DNA from: Ariolimax columbianus
Taxonomy: Eukaryota > Mollusca > Gastropoda > Stylommatophora > Arionidae
Direction of reading: 5' to 3'
DNA: 64,000 nt
Assembly (NCBI GenBank): GCA_036924085.1
Contig: JAVGWX010000004.1
Coordinates: 14,845,454 to 14,909,453 of the forward strand
In this document: positions 44,001 to 52,177 of the stretch, in pieces
Numbering within the stretch: position 1 is the first letter of the stretch
Layout of the letters: each line of letters starts with the position of its first letter
The notes under the pieces: generated by a model
What the model was told of the DNA's origin: nothing
The model's input: the letters and a program-made list of their open reading frames with translations, nothing else
Database searches by the model: none
Made by a program: the position numbers and the translations under genes

Positions 44001-45611
44001 AACTCATGGCTGGTCAAAATAAACGAGGAGAAAACCACGTGCACAATATTCTCGCTCTCATTAAAACCCCAAAGTACCAAATTAAGGCTAAATGGCAAAA
44101 TCCTGCAGCCAAACGACAACCCAACCTATCTGGGAGTCACATTTGATCGGCGCATGACATGGAAAAGTCAGATTGAGAGAAACCGAATGAAAGCCAGAGA
44201 AAGAATGGCGATCATGAGGAAACTTGCTGGCACAAGCTGGGGAGCAGATGAAGGCATACTAAAGAAACTGTACACTGGAAGAGTGAGACCAGTTCTCGAG
44301 TATGGCATTGCGGCATGGACAACCGCAGCGAAGGCGAACTTCGATAAAGTTAACAAACTTCAAAACCAAGCCATGAGAATTATAACAGGTGGCATGAAGT
44401 CAACGCCAATTGTAGAACTTGAAAAGATTACAAAACTGCAATCCATGACCGATAGAAGAGACTGCAGAGCCCAGCTGCAGTCAGAGAAACTCAGAAGACT
44501 GACGGACCATCCAATGCACCAGAGACTAAACAATTTGGGAAATGGGAAACTAAAGCGGAGAAACTTTGCAGAAATAGCCAAAGCAAAGATGCACGAAGAT
44601 CCCATAAACGCACTAACAACACCAAAACCCATCACTACTGTACGAAAACCTACTTGGAGGCAGGATATATTTCCAGAGGTGGTAGAAAATATACCAGGTA
44701 TTGCAAACAAAAACTGCCAGAGTGAAAAAGAAAGGAGAGACACTACCCTAAGCTTCATAACGAAAAGCTACCCAAGCATGGACTGGACCCATGCATACAC
44801 CGACGGTTCTGTAACAAACACTACACAGAACGGAGGGGCAGGAGCATTCCTGAACCTATCAAATGGCAGAAAAATAACACTGTCATTCGCTACTGGTAAG
44901 TACACAAGCAATTTCAGAGCAGAGGCAGAGGCACTGAGGGCGGCAGTGGAAGAAATGGTAACACACAGTGAAAATGAGAGCCATATAGTCCTGCTGACAG
45001 ATGCTCTCGAAGTAGTCACAGCGCTAAAAAGCCAGAAAAACACTGAGCTTAATGACTTAAGAGCAGCACTCTGCAAACTGTGCCAGCAGTCCGCACCAAA
45101 AAGGGTAGTGGTACAGTGGGTTCCGTCACACTGCAACATCCAAGGCAACGAGGAGGCAGACAGACTGGCAAAAGAAGGTGCAAGGCTACCACAAACAGAT
45201 ACCAGTATGACGTACGAAGAGTCAAAACGGCTTATCAAAGCCAGATACATGACCAAATGGGAAACCGAACATACTGGTTACACCAAAAACGATGCCTATT
45301 ACCAGTTGAACCGAAGAGAGCAGGTCGTTGTCTTCAGACTTTGCACTGGCCACAACAGACTGAGGTACCACCTATTCAACAAATTGAAGATAGGGTGTAC
45401 CGACGAATGCCCGTGCGGTACTGGTAAAATGACCACTGAACATCTGCTGCAGAACTGCCCGACATACGAGGATCAGAGAGAGCAGATGTGGCCATTGCCA
45501 GTGGAACTGCAAGACAAGCTCTATGGTAGTGGCGAGAGTCTCAGGATGACCGCCGCTTTTTTCGAGAAAATAATGGTTACTGTCTGACTGTGTACGCAGA
45601 AGAAGAAGAAG
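41023..45611 (+). mobile_element. LINE-alpha, complete insertion with perfect 12-bp target duplication
   Basis: aaacccagtgaa occurs immediately outside both ends (41011-41022 and 45612-45623). The element has a 656-base 5' leader, one intact ORF and a 24-base 3' end (ctgactgtgtacgcagaaga, then gaagaagaa). It has no poly-A. The other LINE-alpha copies end in the same gtacg-GAA tail. No separate ORF1 precedes the large ORF. The leader near 41600-41725 resembles the middle of the SINEs. The intact ORF and perfect duplications indicate a young insertion. Confidence 0.96.
41679..45587 (+). CDS. LINE-alpha endonuclease/reverse transcriptase/RNase H polyprotein
   Basis: Intact 1302-residue ORF of a non-LTR retrotransposon. 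It copies element RNA into DNA at a nicked genomic site. An apurinic-type endonuclease occupies about residues 80-295: Q-W-N86-A-E-G, I-Q-E113-T-H, G-D206-F-N208-S-H-S-E, and S-D283-H284-R. A linker follows (300-500). Reverse transcriptase spans about 530-830, with Y-R-P-I-S-L-L, V-D-L-E-K-A-F-D-K-V-W, G-V-P-Q-G-G-V-L-S-P and the catalytic F743-A-D-D. A thumb contains L-Q-N-Q-A-M-R-I. RNase H spans about 1035-1170 (Y-T-D1042-G-S; F-R-A-E-A-E-A; L-T-D-A; H-C-N-I-Q-G-N-E-E-A-D). A C-terminal C-P-C-G-T-G-K-M-T-T-E-H-L-L-Q-N-C-P resembles a zinc knuckle. RNase H places it with I-superfamily elements; the exact clade (I, Nimb or Ingi-like) is inference. The first ATG lies in the SINE-like domain; the next Met codons follow 16 residues on. 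Confidence 0.95.
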   Translation: MHGAASLTKQCNVNHSMMAAQPIRKTYGAHPEETRQAAIAPGLTPRRGPPLTTGGHPPMCRGVKAHGYGVTSIGQNLKTLKILQWNAEGVINKKLSLTHHLHEGKIDVACIQETHLNNNHKFSIRGYQTFRLDREGHKGGVLILTRNSIPSSAVPVNHTGQAEIVGVDIMAQETKLRIFNLYGPPNRDLSLSSMEVRDSNCIVVGDFNSHSERWGYSDTDSRGDEVEDWEIDANLSLINRPEDSPSFYSRTWHTTSTPDLVFSTQDIHYKIDRQVLNQLAGSDHRPIRLTIDMEVGPQETKPLPRWNYKRADWDRFAILTDGLCETINTRNTKMKPMVESLSKAIMQAATETIPRGARKNYKPYWNDELQKVEDAVTNARNMAEREKSMEANIALKAAAAKYKHTLKQTARESWKNKTESLNLDKEGNKLWKLVRAMNDETPSNKQITIKQGENLITGKKAANAFVDHYARANHIEVPADKHTNISEELKGHENINTAPEEHMMAKLTMREMEEAMRTLKKRKSPGKDGITNEMLMGLGQTAKKKLLSVLNQSWKRGIVPQAWKDAILVPVPKTGKDKTDPNGYRPISLLSCVGKLMERMINTRLMWHLEEKRILIPQQAGFRQHRSTEDQVILIAREIEDAYQAQKHTVAVWVDLEKAFDKVWKDGLRVKLRRSDVCGKMYKWINHYLKQRTARVQVQGQMSKKVTLEQGVPQGGVLSPTLFLVYINDITENIPRRVHSSMFADDLAMWTSEKNLTIARNRMQTALTSLEEWANSWLVKINEEKTTCTIFSLSLKPQSTKLRLNGKILQPNDNPTYLGVTFDRRMTWKSQIERNRMKARERMAIMRKLAGTSWGADEGILKKLYTGRVRPVLEYGIAAWTTAAKANFDKVNKLQNQAMRIITGGMKSTPIVELEKITKLQSMTDRRDCRAQLQSEKLRRLTDHPMHQRLNNLGNGKLKRRNFAEIAKAKMHEDPINALTTPKPITTVRKPTWRQDIFPEVVENIPGIANKNCQSEKERRDTTLSFITKSYPSMDWTHAYTDGSVTNTTQNGGAGAFLNLSNGRKITLSFATGKYTSNFRAEAEALRAAVEEMVTHSENESHIVLLTDALEVVTALKSQKNTELNDLRAALCKLCQQSAPKRVVVQWVPSHCNIQGNEEADRLAKEGARLPQTDTSMTYEESKRLIKARYMTKWETEHTGYTKNDAYYQLNRREQVVVFRLCTGHNRLRYHLFNKLKIGCTDECPCGTGKMTTEHLLQNCPTYEDQREQMWPLPVELQDKLYGSGESLRMTAAFFEKIMVTV

Positions 45612-45623
45612 AAACCCAGTGAA

Positions 45624-45939
45624 GATGAAACAGCAAACAAGGTTAAGATGAAGTTAAAGCCTCCAACCAGCAGGGGAAGGTGGAGCACACTCCGCCATAG
45701 AACAGGTGCTGAAGACAGAGGTACCAGGCCAGGAAGAGCACCAGAAACCATGTTGCAATGCAACAACAACAAAAGACATGTAGACATGGTGTTCATACTA
45801 TGAAGTACCTCCAGGCAGGACCAATGTGGAATTCACCCTCAGTTACTGGAGGTTGTTCATACTATGCCTTGCTTTGTGGAGCCAGAAGAAAGAAAATACT
45901 AGCCAACCAGACAAAAAGACCCCACTGAAAGTTATGCAC
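45624..45939. other. Unassigned DNA
   Basis: Right flank of the LINE-alpha insertion. No gene was recognised; it may be part of the RTE-like remnant that follows. Confidence 0.35.
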
Positions 45940-46640
45940 TGAAATGCCCAGTGAGTCGTCAACAACAAAAAACAGCAACAAAATTAACAGCCCAGCCAAA
46001 GAGTTCGGCATGAAAATAAACACATTGAAAACATGAACAATGTAATAGTCAAGCAACATAGGCAAATGAATATAATCATCAATGGAAAAATAATCAAATA
46101 AGTACAGAAGTTTACATATTTAGGGCAAACCATACCAGAAGATTTCCACAAATGAGGCAGAAATTTAGACAAGGATGGCGCTGGCAAAAACGGCCTTTAT
46201 GGAAAAACAAAAATTGATAACCTCAAAGAATATCAGGATAGAACTGAGAAAAACAATAATCGCTACTTATATATGGCCAAATGCACTGTATGGGGCTGAA
46301 AAAATGGACTTTAGCAAAGAAGGATGAAAAAAAACTTGAATGTGTTTGAAATGTAGTGCTACCGCAGAATGGAATGAGTGAGTTGGACAGAAAGAAGATC
46401 TAATGACAATGTTCTCACTGAGGTAGGTGCACAAAGATAAATACTAAAAATGATACAAAAACAAAATATATGAGTTAACTGGAACACAACATATGACATG
46501 AAAGTCTTTTACAGAAGATACTAGAAGGCAAGATCCAGGGGAAAAAATGAAGGTGGTGAGGAAGACTGTCCTTTACATCTCAGGTATGCAGGGACATTAA
46601 AGTTCGAACATATGCAAAAATGAAGAGATCTGTGCAGAGG
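45940..46640 (+). pseudogene. RTE-like LINE RT/C-terminal remnant
   Basis: In shifting frames the plus strand reads A-K-E-F-G-M-K-I-N-T, N-I-I-I-N-G-K, F-T-Y-L-G-Q-T-I, M-A-L-A-K-T-A-F-M-E-K-Q-K-L, R-K-T-I-I-A-T-Y-I-W-P-N-A-L-Y-G-A-E, then C-L-K-C-S-A. These match the end of RT and the thumb of RTE-like elements (F-x-Y-L-G; Y-x-x-x-x-L-Y-G-x-E). It has many stops, and its right end runs into the 67-bp array. Confidence 0.75.
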
Positions 46641-46642
46641 AT

Positions 46643-47110
46643 AGGCTCAAATGGGGTGATATGCTCAGACAACCTAACAACCAGTCTCAGGACTGACCAA
46701 CCAGATGATAGGGTAAAATGGGATAACACGCTCAGACAACCTTACAACCAGTCTCAGGACCGACCAACCAGAGGATAGGCTCAAATGGGGTGACATGCTC
46801 AGACAACCTTACAACCAGTTTCAGGACTGACCAACCAGAGGATAGGCTCAAATAAGATAACATGCTCAGACAACCTTACAACCAGTCTCAGGACTGACCA
46901 ACCAGAGGATAGGCTCAAATGGGGTGACATGCTCAGACAACCGTACAACCAGTCTCAGAACTGACCAACCAGATGATAGGGTCAAATGGGTTGACATGCT
47001 CAGACAACCTTACGAGTCTCAGGACTGACCAACCAGACGATAGGGTCAAATGGGAACATTCTCAGACAACCTTACAACCAGTCTCAGGACTGACCAACCA
47101 GTTGATGATG
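46643..47110. repeat. 67-bp minisatellite, 7 units
   Basis: The unit contains ctcagacaaccttacaacca, then gtctcaggactgaccaacca, then gatgataggctcaaatgggg. Two late units carry short deletions (gacgagtctc near 47011 and tgggaacatt near 47051). Confidence 0.95.
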
Positions 47111-47709
47111 ATACCCTGAATCTCATATCTAAAGTCATTCACTGTGCACAGTGACTTAGCTGACATTGAGCCTGTTATTTTTTATAACCATTCCTTATTG
47201 TTTAATTCAAACTCTATTCCAATTGGCATTCAATTTTGATAACATCCTTTTCTATGTTTACAGTGTTGTCTCTTTGATCATTTAAAATGAAATTTAACAC
47301 AAAGCAAGCATTTGTTGAAATATTGAAAACACACAGGGCTGAAATTCAGTAAGCTTGCTTCAGAAGCAAATGTAAAATATTCTTGCAGTTAAAAAAAAAA
47401 GAAAAATATAGCAGCTTGCAAAAAGGCCAGGGATCCCATCACAAATCTCATGCTCGGATAGAAAATACTAAACAATAAACCTGATCACTTCATGCTTACT
47501 AGATATTTCTTCATCCAGGTATAACTGTAGATACAAATATCAATTTCTTCAGCTTACGGATCAAACAAACAGAAATAAGGGTGTTCAGTTTGAAAGTAAA
47601 GGAGTGCATGTACCTGGAATTGTAATTAGACAACATTCAAGGCAGTCTCAGGATAATAGATTTTAAAAGAATGTAATATCAACAATGGGTAAGCTGTCAT
47701 GCTTAACTT
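47111..47709. other. Unassigned AT-rich DNA
   Basis: No gene or recognised repeat was seen. Confidence 0.4.
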
Positions 47710-48250
47710 GTCAGCTGGAGTAATACTTGATACATATATATTTCTTGAATTGGAGTAATATTTGATACATATATATTTCTTGAATTGGAGTAATACTTGA
47801 TACATATATATTTCTTGAATTGGAGTAATACTTGATACATATATATTTCTTGAATTGGAGTAATACTTGATACATATATATTTCTTGAATTGGAGTAATA
47901 CTTGATACATATATATTTCTTGAATTGGAGTAATACTTGATACATATATATTTCTTGAATTGGAGTAATACTTGATACATATATATTTCTTGAATTGGAG
48001 TAATACTTGATACATATATATTTCTTGAATTGGAGTAATACTTGATACATATATATTTCTTGAATTGGAGTAATACTTGATACATATATATTTCTTGAAT
48101 TGGAGTAATACTTGATACATATATATTTCTTGAATTGGAGTAATACTTGATACATATATATTTCTTGAATTGGAGTAATACTTGATACATATATATTTCT
48201 TGAATTGGAGTAATACTTGATACATATATATTTCTTGAATTGGAGTAATA
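47710..48250. repeat. 35-bp minisatellite, 15 nearly identical units
   Basis: The unit is attggagtaatacttgatac followed by atatatatttcttga. One substitution (tattt for tactt at 47760) is the only difference I see across the array. A period of 35 puts all three minus-strand frames into rotation, giving three overlapping open frames that share Q-E-I-Y-M-Y-Q-V-L-L-Q-F-K-K-Y-I. Confidence 0.97.
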
Positions 48251-48429
48251 CAGTCCACACATAGAAACAATAAAAGAATATACTTGAGCATAAATATAAT
48301 CCACATATCCAATTGGATAAATTTTAACATGTGGAATATTATAGCCATGGAAGCAGATGCAGTCAATTAGTTATCTTAATTTCGCTGCTCTTTTCTTTGT
48401 GAGTGCCAAATTCAATGGGTCCCATTTTT

Positions 48430-48530
48430 TGTTTACTCATTCTCCTTGTTTTTAAGACAGTGTGCAATGTACTGTATTTTTACCTTAACAGTTCCATGCA
48501 TCCATATGATGCTTTTATGTAGTTTTTTTT
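48430..48530 (-). mobile_element. SINE A remnant, strongly diverged
   Basis: attctccttgtttttaagac, gtgtgcaatgtactgtattt and catgcatccatatgatgctt follow the order of the SINE A 3' half and core. No head is present. Tentative. Confidence 0.4.
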
Positions 48531-48774
48531 GTACTATAAATAATGTACAATTATTGGGAACCGAAGTGATCCCATGTTATATCAGAAATCTTGAAGCATG
48601 TAGCACAGTGTTTCTCAACCCTAACTGAGCTGACACCCCTTTTCTAAAGACAAATGTGTAAATGCCCCCCCTACCCCAATAATCATGCCCCTCACATTAC
48701 TTTGGATCATTTGTTTTCACTCATTCATTGCAAGATTGATTTGCTGTAAAAAAAAAATCAGTTACCAATTAAAT

Positions 48775-50925
48775 TTAGTGTGATCCCTGCGCTTCGTGTG
48801 ACACAGTTAAATGAACAATATCGGGTTCTATATTTGTTAAAAGAAGTCTCAAACCTCCTCTGCCACATATTTGCAATCGATTGCATTGTTTTTGCAGCAG
48901 CATCACTACAGAACTAAACCCTTTCTCTACTAAATATGAAGTTGGAAATGCTGAAATAAGCAGTTTAATTTGCTGCCAAAGAAGAGGATAAGACATCCTA
49001 ATCTAGATCCAAAATTTGTCGTAATGAACGTTACTAAACCGTGCCTTTGCCTCAGTCATTTTCTAGCTCAAACAGCTCTTCTTGGAGATGTCCACTTACA
49101 AGTTCCATGTCTGTTTCAAACGGATCAATCAGCCATTATGGTATGTTGATCATTTTGGTATGTTGATTTCCTGCAAATCTTTAAATCTGACCATCATAAA
49201 ATTCTTAACAGCCTCCAAATGGCAGCAATACATTTCCAAATCTGTATATTTCAAGCCGTCCTTGTCTAACTGCCGCAAAAATTGAAACTGATATCATAAA
49301 TGACCACCAAGGTTATTTTTAAACAATCCTAATTTGCTGATGAACCCCATAATAACTCCTTTCACTTTGATAAGACTGATGTCGTTTACCCTGTAGCTTA
49401 AGAAAGACATCAGTTAACTTGTCTAATATATCTGAAGGATAGGCCCCGTCTTTACGCTGTACTTCAGTTTCAATGCTAAGCTGTTCTTTCATTGAATCAA
49501 GAAACTCCATAATCGTATCAAATAATGCCCAAAATCTTTTCAAACAATTGCCTTTGGACAGCCATCTTACTTCCATGTGTAGGAGAAGACGTTCAAACTC
49601 ATCATCATTGTCATTACACAATTTACTAAATAATCTATCGGTCAAGAAATGGGACTTGATTTTATTAATAACACTAATAACTACACTGATTGATTTGTTG
49701 TGTCTGTCGCCAAGTTGTTTGACTACTAAGTCCTGCCAGTAAATAACACAATGAATTGTTTAGACATTTGGTGCCACTTTTTTTAAGTGCGCCAGAAAAT
49801 TGCGAAAGCGACCAACCATTGCAGGAGCTCCATCTGTCGCACATGATATAATCTTAGAAAAATGAATGTGTTTTGTAATTAAATATTTTTCTATGATTTC
49901 AATGATCGACAAGCCCTTGGACTCTGTTGTCAGCAATTTTGAGAATTACATTTCTTTAACAACTTTTTCATTCTTTGCGAATCTAACATATGCAAAGAGC
50001 AAGGCTTCATTGCCGCGTACTGTGCTTTCATCAAGCTGTAATAAATATTCAGTTGATTGCAAATTATTCTGACACGGTTGATTTTTAACATTTATTGCCA
50101 TCTCATCAATTCTTCTAGACACAGTATCATTGCTCAGTGGATCAGAGGTAACTATTTCACTTGGATTTCTTTCCATCATGGTACTAATCACCTCTCGTAT
50201 AGCTGGTAATATTAAATTTTCTCAAATACTGTTTAGCTTACCACATTTTAAAATCATTTGTGCTATCCTTCTAACTAGAAACTTGTTTAAGCATACCAAC
50301 AACTGTGTTATGGCTTTCAAACTTTTGCTTTCAATTCTGGAAATAAGAAATGTTCTTGCCAACCTTATCAGCATGCTTCTTCATAAAATGTTCATTGGCT
50401 GGCTGGCTTCGTTCATTCTCAATTTCCCGCTACCAAACCCCGAAAGGGCTTAAGTAGCAGAATGTAGTCCAGAGAACAGAATGCGTTGTGTCGTAGTTTA
50501 CAGCTTGAATACGATATTTGCATCTTTCGGTCCAACACATCTGACTTCAGCAAGCATTTTTTGAGTACCGGGTTAGTATTCCCTCTTCAATCCCTTCTCC
50601 TTAGCCAGTCTGCCCTGCTGCAGCCTGTTATCCAGGATCTCCTCGTGGAGGTGTAGAAGGGTTTTGGCAGCTCTGGTTCGCTGGCCCTGACACTAGCAGT
50701 CAGCTATGGGTCGCTGACCACTGCAGCTCATGCGCTGCTCAGCATCTTGATCCCAAAATGTTCATTAAATCTTGATAGTGTCAATGCTTCGTTAGAAAAC
50801 ACATGTTGACACAACAAGGACATTGGTAATAGTTCATTTGTAGAGGAAGGTACAAAACTGAATTTCAAATAATCAACTGAATATTGTCTGCATTTTCTCT
50901 TTATTTGTGACATCTTAAATATATA
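48775..50925 (-). pseudogene. hAT transposase pseudogene (ZBED5/SCAND3-like type)
   Basis: Minus strand. The N-terminal part at 50728-50913 (Y-L-K-F-S-F; then M-S-L-L-C-Q-H-V-F-S-N-E-A, a BED-like finger with one Cys altered) is followed by the SINE B insertion. After that come K-K-H-A-D-K-V-G-K, L-Q-L-D-E-S-T-V-R-G-N-E-A-L-L-F-A-Y-V-R-F near 49946-50060, and M-E-V-R-W-L-S-K-G-N-C-L-K-R-F near 49540-49580. The C-terminal dimerisation region at 48775-48996 contains L-I-S-A-F-P-T-S-Y-L-V-E-K-G-F-S-S-V and G-L-R-L-L-L-T-N-I-E-P-D-I. Several frameshifts and stops are present. The family match is by motif memory. It cannot encode an active enzyme. Confidence 0.88.
50397..50754 (-). mobile_element. 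SINE B copy with 12-bp target duplication, inside hAT
   Basis: aaaatgttcatt flanks it at 50385-50396 and 50755-50766. Full length, with a tail of diverged gccagcca repeats. It inserted into the transposase region, so it is younger than the hAT. Confidence 0.97.
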
Positions 50926-51325
50926 ACGGTTGTTAATGGAATAAATGCAATTAAATCACCACAACAATATTTTCTCTTGTTTGACAGGTTGAAATAGTGC
51001 TATTGGGGATTACTTTGATAGCGGCATGTCCAGATTTTGTAAAGTTGTAGAGCCAATCTGAAATTAATTTGTTTAAATGTACCCAGATACGGCACATCTT
51101 AATTCTACGTTTGAGTATTAATTATTGAGAATAAATGTAAGAGAATAATTACTACGCTGTCATTATTAACATTTGTCAAATACAGTTGCTGACATGATCG
51201 AGAATCACGAAAAACGCACCCTATTGGCTAAAAACGCCCTCCAATAATTATGGTAATCAAAAACGTTCCCTGCCATTTCCAAAATGCCCTCTGGGTGGCG
51301 GCAGTGGCCCCGTTGAGAAACACTG

Positions 51326-51640
51326 ATGTTGCAGCTAAATTCAGGCTTGAAGAAGCAAAGCTAAAGTTAGATTTAGTACCAATCTGGGGAATATTGAGAT
51401 GGGGGAACAGCCTGGCATGCAGACACATACAGAAGAACAATATATGTACTGTAAACACGTACTCAGTTAAAAACTTGTGATACTCAGCTGAAATATAAAT
51501 GTATAAATAAGTGCACAAATCTGCTATTGAGATATCATTCTAGGCAAACAACTACAAACTCTTTAACATCTACCTATAAAAACAAATGTGCTCTGATCAA
51601 TTGATAAGGCTTTCAGACAATAAGGAGAGTGTGTGTGGAA
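51326..51640. other. Unassigned DNA
   Basis: Right flank of the hAT. A plus-strand open frame (F-R-L-E-E-A-K-L-K-L-D-L-V-P-I-W-G) has no recognised family. Confidence 0.35.
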
Positions 51641-51680
51641 AAGTAGAGGAAGAGTGGAGGAGAATGTGGGCCAGCAGTTA

Positions 51681-51897
51681 TTTTTGTTGTTGCGCTTATT
51701 TCTCTATTCCCCAAGGTGGCGTACATTGCACTTTGTTTTTATTTTGCGCCTGTCGACCCAGTACATTTGACTTTGTCATGCATTTTCTAAGGATTTGCTT
51801 CCTTGAGGTAACGACCGTTGCTGTGATTGGGGAGCAAACCCAGCATCTTTAGATTGTGAGCCATGTCACTTAACCACTAGCCCACATTGTCCCCTGC
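51681..51897 (-). mobile_element. SINE A copy, internally deleted
   Basis: It lacks the atgcattttatgtaagggtc segment but keeps the core and the head (cacttaaccactagcccaca). The flanks gccagcagttat (51671) and gccagtagttat (51896) indicate the target duplication. The host sequence on either side (gtgggccagcagttatgata, then a ggttcaaaactc B-box-like motif near 51929) itself looks like a tRNA-derived SINE head. Confidence 0.88.
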
Positions 51898-52177
51898 CAG
51901 TAGTTATGATACCAGTCTCTTGACCAAGTGAACAAGGGTTCAAAACTCAGGTAAGGCCTTGGTTCTTTCTATTGGTGGTAAACATAAAAACCTAGCTTGT
52001 ACACTGTATGGTGACTGCAAGGGTAAACTGCCTTTTTTTCTTTGTCATAAAATCCTCCAGACAAACATCAACAATGGCAATAAAGGCCATAATAATTGTT
52101 TTTTGTTTAGACAACAGAACCAAATACTTACACGAAGTACAAGGAGGAAAACACTAGAATATCTTCTGACATTTGTC

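Larger units (their letters stand above)
48606..51325 (-). mobile_element. hAT element with TIRs and 8-bp target duplication
   Basis: The ends are cagtgtttctcaac (48606-48619) and its exact complement gttgagaaacactg (51312-51325), a classic hAT terminal repeat. The flanking octamers atgtagca (48598-48605) and atgttgca (51326-51333) agree at 7 of 8 bases. The interior holds a broken transposase and a later SINE B. Length is 2720 including that SINE. Confidence 0.93.

Noticed and set aside
47626..48366. Three overlapping minus-strand frames of about 200 residues
   Set aside because: These are rotations of a 35-bp repeat; no non-repeat coding context.
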